Origin: an uncultured bacterium
GTDB taxonomy: Bacteria; Muiribacteriota; Ozemobacteria; Ozemobacterales; Ozemobacteraceae
Assembly: GCA_937949615.1 (NCBI GenBank)
Contig: CALEDQ010000013.1
Coordinates: 1 to 64,000, forward strand
Length of the DNA: 64,000 bases
Direction of reading: 5' to 3'
Numbering within the stretch: position 1 is the first letter of the stretch; the number at the start of each line of letters is the position of its first letter. Position numbers and translations under genes: made by a program. Shown here piece by piece: positions 41,201 to 48,842 of the stretch. The notes beneath the pieces were generated by a model. It saw only the letters and a program-made list of their open reading frames with translations. It made no database searches and had not been told where the DNA came from.

Positions 41201-42046
41201 ATGGCGAATCTTGCAGCCTTTAACCGTTTGAAAGTGACCCGCAGCGTGGCTGCCGGGGTTTATGTCGATGCCGGCGAGTTCGGCGAGCTGATGCTGCCCG
41301 GCTGGGATGTAACGACTCCGCTCGAGCCGGGCAACGAAGTCGACGTTTTTCTGTTTCCCGATGCCGAGGGAAAAGTGGTCGCGAGTATGCGCCGCCCTCT
41401 GGTCATGCCGGGCGAAGCCGCGCTTCTGAAGGTTGCCGCCGTGACCGCTTCCGGAGCCCTGTTAGAATGGGGCATGCCGAAGAATCTTTTTGTGCCGGTG
41501 AAAGAACAGGCTGAAAAGATGGTCAAGGGTTTTTCTTATGTCGTATATGTGCATTTTGACAAGCGAACGCGCATTCTGAACGGTTCATCGAACCTTGAAA
41601 AGTATATGACCACCACCCCGGGCGGCCTCGAACTGAACCAGGAAGTCACGCTTCTGGTCTTTGACGAAAGCGATCTTGGCTATCGGGTCGTCATCAACAA
41701 CTGCGGCCTTGGCTTTGTTTATCGCAACGATCTGTTCAGATCGCTGAAAATCGGCGAAAAAACGACCGGCTACGTTAAAAATATCCGCGAAGACGGCCGT
41801 GTCGACTTTTATCTGCAGAAGCCAGGCTATGGCCGCATTCTCGATCTTGGCGAACAGATTGTCGAAAAGCTGCGTGCTGCCGGCGGCTTTCTGGCTGTAA
41901 CCGACAAAAGCCCGGCCGAAGAGATTTATGAACTGTTTGCCACCAGCAAGAAAAACTATAAAAAGGCGGTCGGCGGCCTTTACAAAAAAGGTCTGCTGCT
42001 GATCGAAGACGAAGGTATTCGCCTCACCCCCGCCGGTCGCAAATAA
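41201..42046 (+). CDS. CvfB-like S1 RNA-binding protein
   Basis: The 281-residue protein has the CvfB/YitL layout: three consecutive S1-like OB domains and a C-terminal winged helix (about 245-281, ending in AVGGLYKKGLLLIEDEGIRLTP). The segments GMPKNLFVPVKEQ and GFVYRNDLFRSLKIGE are characteristic. Such proteins bind RNA in the cytoplasm; in Staphylococcus the homologue affects virulence gene expression. The start at 41201 is chosen over 41189 and 41195 because GGAG lies 6 nt before it. It is divergent from pfaD; an extended -10 (TGa TAAAAT, 41163-41168) may drive it. No link to PUFA synthesis is implied. Confidence 0.85.
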   Translation: MANLAAFNRLKVTRSVAAGVYVDAGEFGELMLPGWDVTTPLEPGNEVDVFLFPDAEGKVVASMRRPLVMPGEAALLKVAAVTASGALLEWGMPKNLFVPVKEQAEKMVKGFSYVVYVHFDKRTRILNGSSNLEKYMTTTPGGLELNQEVTLLVFDESDLGYRVVINNCGLGFVYRNDLFRSLKIGEKTTGYVKNIREDGRVDFYLQKPGYGRILDLGEQIVEKLRAAGGFLAVTDKSPAEEIYELFATSKKNYKKAVGGLYKKGLLLIEDEGIRLTPAGRK

Positions 42047-42052
42047 TCTGTC

Positions 42053-42805
42053 GTGATTAAACCGTTTCAGGAAAGAATCGCTACCCTTGATATCAGCGTT
42101 TTTTCCGGGGTTCCGTCACAGACGACCGACGCTGACCGCCGATCGCTGCTGGCCGTGCAGCGTGCCGTCGCCGCTGCCCACCGCAGCTATGCCTATCTCG
42201 AAATTGGCTCGCACCTTGGCGGTACTATTCAGCCGCATCTTGCCGATCCGCGCTGCAGCAGAATCTTTTCGCTCGACCCGCGCCCGGCCGCGCAGCCTGA
42301 CGACCGCCGCCCAGGCTATATCGCTCACTACGAGAACAACTCTTCACAGCGCATGCTCGAAATGCTTGCAAATGCCCGTCTCGGTGACACAGGCCGCATC
42401 AGCTGCATTGAGCTTGATTCCTCGCAGGTGGCGCCAGAAACGATTGAACCGGCGCCGGCAATCGCTTTTATCGACGGCGAACATACCGCCCGGGCCGTGC
42501 TTGCTGATTTCAACTTCTGTTGTCGGGTGCTGCGCCCCGACGGCGTCGTCGTTTTTCACGATTTTTCGATTCTCTACCGCACGCTTTTCGCCATGATGCA
42601 CTCATGGCGCCGGCAAAAGCTGCCGTGGGCCGTGGTCAGACTTCCAGATAATCTGCTCGCTGTCTTCTTCGACCCGGCAGTTCCGGCCGCCGATCCCTGG
42701 CTTGCAACCATGCAGCGCCGCACCAGCTGCAATCTGCTGCTGTTTCGCCTGACCGCCCTGGCAAAATCATTCAAAAGAAAACTTCTGAAAGCCCTGGTAA
42801 AGTGA
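42053..42805 (+). CDS. Class I SAM-dependent methyltransferase-like protein
   Basis: The 250-residue protein has a Rossmann methyltransferase core: motif I YLEIGSHLGGT near residue 45, and FIDGEHTARAVLADF near 140, the latter typical of the Methyltransf_24/TylF-like group. The C-terminus is basic (FKRKLLKALVK). GTG at 42053 is used; no clear ribosome site is seen, but the gene follows the previous stop by 6 bp and may be translationally coupled. The substrate is unknown; related enzymes act on sugars or small oxygenated metabolites. Cytoplasmic location is expected. Confidence 0.75.
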   Translation: MIKPFQERIATLDISVFSGVPSQTTDADRRSLLAVQRAVAAAHRSYAYLEIGSHLGGTIQPHLADPRCSRIFSLDPRPAAQPDDRRPGYIAHYENNSSQRMLEMLANARLGDTGRISCIELDSSQVAPETIEPAPAIAFIDGEHTARAVLADFNFCCRVLRPDGVVVFHDFSILYRTLFAMMHSWRRQKLPWAVVRLPDNLLAVFFDPAVPAADPWLATMQRRTSCNLLLFRLTALAKSFKRKLLKALVK

Positions 42806-42848
42806 GTATCTGACCGCTTCCCGGCATTTTCCCGCGGTAGCCGGTGTC

Positions 42849-42878
42849 TTGCTGGTAATGGCGTTGAAGGGGTATAAT
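42849..42878 (+). promoter_or_regulatory. Sigma70-type promoter for the secretin-domain protein
   Basis: TTGCTG (42849-42854), 18-bp spacer and TATAAT (42873-42878), followed by GGAGG at 42900-42904 and the ATG at 42912. Confidence 0.6.
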
Positions 42879-42911
42879 TTACAAACAATCTTTAGTTTTG
42901 GAGGCATTTTG

Positions 42912-43763
42912 ATGAGAAAATTTCTGGTATTTGTATTTTTGATGAGCTTCGCTTCGTTAGCCTTTGCCGGTCTGCAGGACAAAGTGACCATGGATTTCAG
43001 AGACACCGACCTGCGTGAAATCTGCAAAATTCTGGCAAAACAGGCAGATATGGGTATTGCCATCGAAAAGTCGGTGCGCGGCAATATCAGCATCACGATC
43101 AAAAATACCCCGATCAGGGAAGCGCTCGACCTCGTCGCCGAAGCATCTGGTTTTGCCTGGGTTCAGAAAGGTGGCAATATTCTGATTACTGATGCGCGCC
43201 GTCTTTCCGGGCGCACCGTAAAAGTAATTTCTCTCAAGCACATTAATGTGAACGAAGCCGTCAAAATCCTTGCAGGTGCGATTGTTGGCGACCTCAAGCT
43301 CGCCACCTGCCAGCACACCAACGGTCTGGTTCTCAACGGCAGCGCCGCCGCCATCGAAGATTCAATGCAGATCATCGGTCATATCGATCGCCCGGCATCT
43401 CTGGTTAAAGGCTCACTCAAGCTGATGTCCGGCGAAAAACTGCTCGAAAAATTTGATTTCCAGGCCGGCAGCGAAGAATCGGTCAAAATTTCCCAGAAGT
43501 GCAAAGAAAAAGCCGCTGCCGAAGGCAAAAAAGCGAAAGCCCAGGTCGAAGCCATCAACTGCGAAATCGTCTTCTCAGGCATTTCATCTGCTGGTCTCGA
43601 TGCCACTGTTCACCTCGGCGTCAACCAGAACGACAAGGTTAACGGCAAAGAAGTCGCCCGCAAGTTTTCCGGCCGTTTCCAGGCCGAAAAGGGCAAATCT
43701 GTAACCGTTTTTGCCACTTCCGACAGAGAACCCCTCAAAGTCATCTTCACCTGGGAAAACTGA
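42912..43763 (+). CDS. Secreted protein with secretin/TonB N-terminal (STN) domain
   Basis: The 283-residue precursor has a signal peptide (MRKFLVFVFLMSFASLAFA). An STN-like domain follows (about residues 25-85: DFRDTDLREICKILAKQ, then VRGNISITIKNTPIREALDLV), as found at the N-terminus of PilQ and GspD secretins. The next segment (about 90-150) resembles the secretin N1 domain (VKVISLKHINVNEAVKIL). The beta-barrel of a secretin is absent. The C-terminal 130 residues are a separate domain of unknown type. It could be a periplasmic partner of a secretion or pilus machine. The ATG has GGAGG at 7 nt and a good promoter upstream. Confidence 0.75.
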   Translation: MRKFLVFVFLMSFASLAFAGLQDKVTMDFRDTDLREICKILAKQADMGIAIEKSVRGNISITIKNTPIREALDLVAEASGFAWVQKGGNILITDARRLSGRTVKVISLKHINVNEAVKILAGAIVGDLKLATCQHTNGLVLNGSAAAIEDSMQIIGHIDRPASLVKGSLKLMSGEKLLEKFDFQAGSEESVKISQKCKEKAAAEGKKAKAQVEAINCEIVFSGISSAGLDATVHLGVNQNDKVNGKEVARKFSGRFQAEKGKSVTVFATSDREPLKVIFTWEN

Positions 43764-43791
43764 CCACGGATGACAGACCGCACGATTTTTG

Positions 43792-43835
43792 CCACGGATG
43801 AACACAGATAAACACGGATTAACACTGATGAACCA
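43792..43835. repeat. Short degenerate ACGGATGAACACRGAT-type repeats
   Basis: The intergenic stretch contains several near copies of CACGGATGAACAC. The same motif recurs at 45927-45952, so it is a dispersed intergenic repeat in this genome. Confidence 0.6.
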
Positions 43836-43890
43836 AAGTCTGCGGCCTGAAAACCTGCTTTAACTTACAGTCAGCAATAACCGATCTCAA

Positions 43891-43935
43891 AAAACATGCC
43901 GGCAACCAGCTCTAAAGGTTGCCGGCATGTTTTTT
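43891..43935 (+). terminator. Strong intrinsic terminator, probably bidirectional
   Basis: A perfect 17-bp stem (43891-43907 with 43917-43933, GCCGGCAACC core, 9-nt loop) is followed by T to 43935. The A-rich left arm would give a T-run on the other strand too. It ends transcription of the secretin-domain gene. Confidence 0.85.
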
Positions 43936-44048
43936 GCCGCCGCCGCGATTAATTTTTCCCTTTTTTGCTTTTCATTTGATTTACCTGTGAAGCATTCGCT
44001 TTTTGTTCAAATAAGCGGAACTTCTCAACATGAAAAGGGGAGTTAAAT

Positions 44049-45002
44049 GTGAAAACCTATTCGATTCTCAATGATTTTGCATTTCAATGGATCTTCAACC
44101 AGCCAGGCCGGGAAAAAATCCTCATGAGTCTGCTTAATGCAATTCTGCATCTTGAAGGAAAAGACCGAATCAGCGAAATTCATTATCTGAATCCATTCAA
44201 TCCGGCCAGGTTCGCAGACAGCAAAAAATCTATCGTCGATATCAAGGCCAGGGACGAAAAGGGAAATTGGTACGGAATCGAAGCTCAGGTGTGCCCGCAC
44301 TCTGGTTTTATCAAGCGCACCGCCTTCTATCTTGCCAGTATTTATGCCAATCAGATAAACAAAGGTGATGATTTTAATGAACTGATGCCAGCCATCAGTA
44401 TTTCATTTCTTGGTTTCACTTTGTTTCCAGACTCAAAGAGAGTGCAGGAAATATTTCATTTTCGTAACCAGGACAATTCAGTTGCTTTGCCGGAAACTAT
44501 GTCTTTGCAGTACATCGACTTGAAAAGATTTGACCGGCGTCAGCCAGATGAGCTCCGCACTCCTTTTGAAAAGTGGTTGCATTTTATGAAGTTTTCAAAA
44601 GCCTATGCTAGAATTAATATGAATATCATTGATTTATTTCCTGGCGAGGAGGAACTGTCTATGGCTCTGGCTGAACATGTGAAACTGAATGCTGATCAGG
44701 AAATGCGTGTCCGACTTGAAGACCGCGAAAGGGCAAGAGTAAACGAAATTATTATTCGCAGCGAAACCATAAAAGAAGGCCGTGCTCAAGGTCTGGCAGA
44801 AGGCAGAGCTGAGGGGCTTGCTTTGGGCCTGGCTGAGGGAAAGGCTGAGGGAAAGGCCGAGGGAAAGGCCGAGGGAAAGGCCGAGGCTAAGATAGAAATT
44901 GCTTTAAAACTTGCAGACAACGGTATGACCAATGAACAGATCGCTGAAATAACGGGCCTGCCATTGAACGATCTGGAAAACATTATTAAAAGATCAAAGT
45001 AA
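44049..45002 (+). CDS. Rpn-family PD-(D/E)XK nuclease-like protein
   Basis: The 317-residue protein is of the recombination-promoting nuclease / PDDEXK_2 putative transposase family. The nuclease core is visible as FAQ... ILMSLLNAIL, then the catalytic Asp in KSIVDIKARDE (about residue 60) and the Glu-x-Gln motif in YGIEAQV (about 75). The C-terminus has tandem GKAE repeats (about 262-281) and an UBA-like helix. Such proteins cut DNA in vitro and increase recA-independent recombination; many are part of multicopy families. The start is GTG at 44049, with GGGGAG upstream. It is flanked by dispersed repeats on both sides and may have arrived by transfer. Confidence 0.82.
   Translation: MKTYSILNDFAFQWIFNQPGREKILMSLLNAILHLEGKDRISEIHYLNPFNPARFADSKKSIVDIKARDEKGNWYGIEAQVCPHSGFIKRTAFYLASIYANQINKGDDFNELMPAISISFLGFTLFPDSKRVQEIFHFRNQDNSVALPETMSLQYIDLKRFDRRQPDELRTPFEKWLHFMKFSKAYARINMNIIDLFPGEEELSMALAEHVKLNADQEMRVRLEDRERARVNEIIIRSETIKEGRAQGLAEGRAEGLALGLAEGKAEGKAEGKAEGKAEAKIEIALKLADNGMTNEQIAEITGLPLNDLENIIKRSK
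44832..44891 (+). repeat. 12-bp tandem repeat inside the Rpn gene
   Basis: Five 12-bp units (GCYGAGGGAAAG, the last degenerate) encode AEGK repeats. Copy changes keep the reading frame. Confidence 0.85.
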
Positions 45003-45056
45003 CCATATTGTCTTAAGTCTGGTTGCTTAACTTTTTTGCTGATTGGAAGGTTTTAT

Positions 45057-45677
45057 TCAATCGAAGCTGGTCGGGCTTTCTTTAACGACGCGCAGCCCTG
45101 GCGCCGGCGGAAAAACCTCGTCGAGTTTGATTTCGAGACCTTCTACAATCGATACATTTATTTTGTCGGTGTCGCCGTAGATTTCGGGCTTGCCGAATTT
45201 CCTGCCGGCGTCCAGAAGATAAACTGTAACGATGCGGTTTGCCGGGTCAACGGTCCAGAATTCTCTGACTCCGTGCCGTTCATAGAGTGAACGTTTCTGA
45301 ATGCAGTCGCGTGCCGCAGTCGACGGTGAGAGTATTTCGATAATCAGGTCGGGCGCTCCGCGACAGCCGCGGTCGTCAAGCTTCTTTTCATCGCAAACAA
45401 CGAGAAGGTCAGGCTGCACCACCGTGTCGATTTCGTTGTCGGCTTCGTTGCCGCGTGGCAGGCGCACATCGAATGGGGCAGAATAAACCTGACATGGCCT
45501 CCCCCTGAAAAAAGAAACGAACTGAAAGCCAAGCTCTCGTGATATTTCTGCATGCTGCCGCGATGGGCCGGTCATGTTATAGGGCACGCCGTCGATTATT
45601 TCCCAGCGTTCATCTTCTTTCCAGCCGCAATAATCACCGTAGGTACAATACTCGAGTTTCGGCAGACGTTCAGCCAT
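45057..45677 (-). CDS. Uma2-family (DUF820) restriction-endonuclease-fold protein
   Basis: The 206-residue protein has the Uma2/DUF820 layout: an N-terminal YGDYCGWKEDERWEIIDGVPYNM segment and the core PD-(D/E)XK motif in VVQPDLLVVCDEKK (about 95-108) and DLIIEILSPSTAARD (about 118-132), ending with YERHGVREFWTVDP. These proteins are abundant in some lineages and appear in mobile-element contexts; no sequence-specific restriction activity is established. A GGGGG ribosome site lies 6 nt before the ATG. It is convergent with the Rpn gene, whose stop is 55 bp away. Confidence 0.85.
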   Translation of the reverse strand: MAERLPKLEYCTYGDYCGWKEDERWEIIDGVPYNMTGPSRQHAEISRELGFQFVSFFRGRPCQVYSAPFDVRLPRGNEADNEIDTVVQPDLLVVCDEKKLDDRGCRGAPDLIIEILSPSTAARDCIQKRSLYERHGVREFWTVDPANRIVTVYLLDAGRKFGKPEIYGDTDKINVSIVEGLEIKLDEVFPPAPGLRVVKESPTSFD

Positions 45678-45798
45678 TTCATTCCCCCGTTGGGTTACAA
45701 CTTTTGAATATTACCGACAATATATCACAAACAGACAAAATCTTTTTGCCGGGCCCGTTGTCTGAAAGACGGCAGGTATTTTCGCCAGGCCGGCTGGT

Positions 45799-45827
45799 TT
45801 GACATTGGCTGAAAAAGATATTAATAT
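45799..45827 (+). promoter_or_regulatory. Promoter of the fluoride riboswitch transcript
   Basis: TTGACA (45799-45804), 17-bp spacer and TAATAT (45822-45827). The expected start near 45834 is the first base of the aptamer. Confidence 0.8.
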
Positions 45828-45832
45828 CTGCA

Positions 45833-45908
45833 GCGGCGATGGAGTTCGCCGTTAACTGCCTTAAAAAGCTGATGACTCCTGCGTGATGGTTTTGCGCAGG
45901 AGTTTTTT
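45833..45908 (+). promoter_or_regulatory. Fluoride (crcB-type) riboswitch with terminator platform
   Basis: The sequence matches the fluoride aptamer. GGCG (45835) pairs with CGCC to form a hairpin whose loop carries AUGGAGUU. AACUGCC (45854-45860) and the conserved GCUGAUG (45868-45874) follow. The loop GGAGU is complementary to ACUCC (45875-45879), giving the aptamer's pseudoknot. The same ACUCC begins the left arm of a terminator hairpin (45875-45883 with 45895-45903) followed by a T-run to 45908. The two structures exclude each other, so fluoride should stabilise the aptamer and block termination. It regulates the antiporter gene at 46015, an expected fluoride-export or tolerance gene. 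Confidence 0.9.
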
Positions 45909-45926
45909 ATTCGCCATGAAGATGGC

Positions 45927-45952
45927 CACAGATGAACACGGATGAACACGGA
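45927..45952. repeat. Second copy of the ACGGATGAACAC repeat motif
   Basis: CACAGATGAACACGGATGA is present in the leader between riboswitch and antiporter gene, matching the motif at 43792-43835. Confidence 0.6.
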
Positions 45953-46014
45953 TGAATAATAATGAAGACGGATTCGATAAAAATGATGGGCTTGATTCAG
46001 CGGGAGTTTAACCT

Positions 46015-47190
46015 GTGACAATTAACCTGATTGCGGTGATCATTCTGCTGGGAGGGTGGGGGTGCGCGCGCCTGTTCGCGCGGCTGGGCCTGCCGAATGT
46101 GCTTGGCATGGTCTTTTTTGGCATCATCTGCAGCCTGACGATCAAGGCGCAGGTGCCGCAACTGCTGTGGGATGCGGCGCCATTTCTCAAGTCGCTGGCG
46201 CTGATCGTCATTCTGCTGCGGGCTGGCCTCGGAATCAGGCGCGAAAATCTGCGGGCGGCCGGGCGGGTTTCGCTGCTGCTGGCATTTGTTCCGTGTTTGT
46301 TCGAGGGCGCGGCACTGACTTTTATGTTTGCCTGGCTCTGGAACTTTTCCTGGCCGGTGGCCGGGCTGACGGCGTTCATGCTGTCGGCAGTTTCTCTTGC
46401 AGTAACGGTGCCGGCGATGCTTGAGCTTCGCCACAACGCGGCAGCAATGAAAAACTGTGCGCCGACGGCGATTCTGGCCGGCTGTTCAGTCGATAACGTC
46501 GTTGCGATAACCCTTTTTTCAGCCTTTCTTGGTATGGCGACCAGCAAAAATTCAGCGATCGGCGAAGCACTGCTGAAAGTGCCCGTGTCGATTGCCGCCG
46601 GGATAGCCTGTGGTGCGTTTGTCGGCCTGTTGCTGATCCGGTGGCTCGATAAAAAATATGAAAGAATCAGGGCCACCGAAAAAACGCTGATTCTCATCTG
46701 CGTTGCCTTTCTGCTCGCCGAATTCGGTAATATGCTGCAGATTGCCGCACTGCTCGGCGTTATGACCGTCGGTTTTGTCTTTCTGCAGAAATCCGAAAGA
46801 ATCGCGCACGAAATTGCCGCCAAGCTTTCTAAAATCTGGGTTTTTGCTGAAATCATTCTTTTCGTTCTTATCGGCCTGTCGCTCGAGGTTTCTGCCGTAT
46901 CGCAGGCTGGTCTGCAGGGATTGGCAATCATCGCCGTTGGTCTGCTTTTCAGATCACTGGGTGTGCTTCTGGCAACCGCCGGCAGCGGCATGAGCCGGGC
47001 CGAACGCCGGTTGAGCGTAATGGCCTATCTGCCAAAAGCGACAACCCAGGCGGCCCTCGGTGGTGTTGCCCTGCAGCACGGTTTGCCAGAAGGGCAGCTG
47101 ATTCTCGCAATCGCGGTCATGGCGATTGTCGTGACTTCGCCAATCGGTCTGCTTGGCATAAAATACGCCAACCGCGCTTTTACCGACTGA
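46015..47190 (+). CDS. Cation:proton antiporter (CPA family), fluoride-riboswitch controlled
   Basis: The 391-residue membrane protein has about eleven to twelve helices and the Na+/H+ exchanger fold. FARLGLPNVLGMVFFGI starts helix 2, and LAGCSVDNVVAITLFSAFLG contains the conserved acidic pore residue (Asp). LPKATTQAALGGVALQ near residue 343 is a family motif of CPA transporters. Antiporters of this family are regularly found under fluoride riboswitches, where they probably help fluoride or proton homeostasis. The start is GTG at 46015 with GGGAG 8 nt upstream. The gene lies about 107 bp downstream of the riboswitch terminator. Ion specificity (Na+, K+, or F-/H+) is not decided by sequence. 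Confidence 0.85.
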   Translation: MTINLIAVIILLGGWGCARLFARLGLPNVLGMVFFGIICSLTIKAQVPQLLWDAAPFLKSLALIVILLRAGLGIRRENLRAAGRVSLLLAFVPCLFEGAALTFMFAWLWNFSWPVAGLTAFMLSAVSLAVTVPAMLELRHNAAAMKNCAPTAILAGCSVDNVVAITLFSAFLGMATSKNSAIGEALLKVPVSIAAGIACGAFVGLLLIRWLDKKYERIRATEKTLILICVAFLLAEFGNMLQIAALLGVMTVGFVFLQKSERIAHEIAAKLSKIWVFAEIILFVLIGLSLEVSAVSQAGLQGLAIIAVGLLFRSLGVLLATAGSGMSRAERRLSVMAYLPKATTQAALGGVALQHGLPEGQLILAIAVMAIVVTSPIGLLGIKYANRAFTD

Positions 47191-47739
47191 TTACTTGAGC
47201 AGGCGGGTGCGGATCAGGGCGTAAAGCTTGTCCTGGCCCATGCGGTTGAATGGCGATTCGTGGCAGAAAGCCAGGCGGTTGAAGCGGTCGATGCCGATAA
47301 TCGTCGGAATATCATAATCGATACGCAGGCTGCGCCCGATCAGCGAATGCACGTCGATCACCACCGGCACCGCAGTCTTGAAATCTCTGAATTTATCTTC
47401 GATGCGCTGACGGTGATCGGCAAACTCGGTGCCACTTGGGTTGTAAACCCAGATCGTATCAGCGGCAAACAGATAGCGCAGGCTGATATGTTCGGCCCAC
47501 TTGCGCAGGTCGTGCCGCAGCGCCCAGCTGCCCGTAAGAATCAGCATCGCTTTTCTGATATACGGCCGGTTTGTCCAGGTTTTGCCGTCGAGATCGACAA
47601 ATTCGAATGGCGTAAAAACATCGCCAACCGCCACCTTGCGCACATAAAATGGCGGAAAAGGCTTCTCTTCGGTCTCGAGCGCCGATGCGCCGTTGACCGC
47701 AGCAAATCCCAGCAATAACAGTAAAAACAGCTTTTTCAT
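47191..47739 (-). CDS. Secreted thioredoxin-like protein without CxxC
   Basis: The 182-residue protein has a signal peptide (MKKLFLLLLLGFAAVNGASA) and a thioredoxin-like fold (GDVFTPFEFVDLDGKTW, then AMLILTGSW, later DYDIPTIIGIDRFNRLA with the cis-Pro). The redox CxxC of thioredoxins is replaced (TGSWALRHDL), so disulfide chemistry is unlikely; a binding role is more probable. ATG at 47739 is chosen because it starts the signal peptide; an upstream ATG at 47844 lacks one. It is exactly convergent with the antiporter gene: the two stops abut. Confidence 0.7.
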   Translation of the reverse strand: MKKLFLLLLLGFAAVNGASALETEEKPFPPFYVRKVAVGDVFTPFEFVDLDGKTWTNRPYIRKAMLILTGSWALRHDLRKWAEHISLRYLFAADTIWVYNPSGTEFADHRQRIEDKFRDFKTAVPVVIDVHSLIGRSLRIDYDIPTIIGIDRFNRLAFCHESPFNRMGQDKLYALIRTRLLK

Positions 47740-47870
47740 CAGCCCCAGCTTATCAGACCCCCACGAGCCGCGCAAGTTCAAAACACATCTCAGGGTAAAC
47801 TGTTTAAACAGCTGTCTGATAGACTTTTCCTGTGGTAGAATCAATATGAGAAAAAATGAGAGGTCCTCAA

Positions 47871-48689
47871 ATGAACCATTTAACCGATGATTGCCACTGG
47901 GCGCTGCCCGATCTTGACGCCGCCATCGAGTGGGCCGGACACCGCCGGCGTTCGGGCATCAGCGTCGCAATCGACCCGCTTGGCGAATATGCCAGAAACG
48001 AAGAGCAGGCGACTGCCAGCGCCGCCAGTTATCTTAATGCCCTCGAACACATCAGGGAAAAGGGAATCGCGGCCTCGCTGGCTATCAAACTCTCTGCTCT
48101 TGGCCTTTCTCTCGATCAGAAAACCGCCGAATTTCATCTGAATCAACTGCTTGCAACAGCAGCTCAGGCCAATCTGGTTGTCGAAATCGACATTGAGGGT
48201 ACCCCGTCGGTGTCGCAGGTCTGCGGGATGGCTCAGAATGCCGCCTGTCGCGGTTTCAAAACCGTGCTGGCCTTGCAGGCGTATCTCGACCGCACGCCGC
48301 AGGACCTCGCCGACAGCCTCGCTGCCGGCCTGAAAGTGCGTCTGGTCAAGGGTGCCTATAAAGGCGATACCGATGATTTTCAGAAAATTCAGCAGATGTT
48401 CCTGAGCTGTTTCGAAACTTTACTTGCTTCAGGCAGACCATTCGACGTTGGCACCCATGACCCGCTGCTGCTGAAGGCCATGACTGCCAGACTCGGCACC
48501 CATAACCGCGAACAGGTATGCTTCGGTTTTCTCAAAGGCCTCGCTGACGCAACTAAAGATCAGATGGCCAGTTCCGGCTATCTGGTCTCAGAATATGTTC
48601 CGTTCGGTGATAACCGCTCTGCCTACGTTACCCGCCGCCTTGCTTACCTGAAGCGTCTTGAACTGCTCGGGCTGCACCCGGCACCTTGA
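47871..48689 (+). CDS. Proline dehydrogenase
   Basis: The 272-residue protein is a stand-alone PRODH barrel. It has the family's FAD/substrate motifs RLVKGAYKGD (about 160-169), FDVGTHDPLLL (about 190-200) and the C-terminal signature GYLVSEYVPFGDNRSAYVTRR (split here by Tyr, Arg, Arg that bind the proline carboxylate). It oxidises proline to P5C, passing electrons to the quinone pool or O2. A separate P5C dehydrogenase is needed but is not in the window. It is monofunctional, like the Thermus enzyme, not a PutA fusion. ATG at 47871 is preferred over 47856 because AGAGG lies 8 nt before it. Confidence 0.88.
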   Translation: MNHLTDDCHWALPDLDAAIEWAGHRRRSGISVAIDPLGEYARNEEQATASAASYLNALEHIREKGIAASLAIKLSALGLSLDQKTAEFHLNQLLATAAQANLVVEIDIEGTPSVSQVCGMAQNAACRGFKTVLALQAYLDRTPQDLADSLAAGLKVRLVKGAYKGDTDDFQKIQQMFLSCFETLLASGRPFDVGTHDPLLLKAMTARLGTHNREQVCFGFLKGLADATKDQMASSGYLVSEYVPFGDNRSAYVTRRLAYLKRLELLGLHPAP

Positions 48690-48713
48690 AGTTCGCCGGA
48701 GCATTCAGCCCCG

Positions 48714-48751
48714 ATTAAATAAAATAAGCTCAGATGTCAGATTTATTTAAT
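48714..48751 (+). terminator. AT-rich hairpin after the proline dehydrogenase gene
   Basis: ATTAAATAAA (48714-48723) pairs exactly with TTTATTTAAT (48742-48751), loop 18 nt. It is weak as a terminator, being A/T only. Confidence 0.3.
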
Positions 48752-48842
48752 TATCTGTGATAAATTTATTGCAGACACACGGGGGACATGAAAATTTTAT
48801 CTTTGATTGCCAATAGACCAAAATCCCGGGAGATGATCAATA

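Noticed and set aside
45057..45677. Uma2-type gene as part of a restriction-modification system
   Set aside because: No methyltransferase of the DNA type or specificity subunit lies nearby; the family is abundant without known restriction partners.
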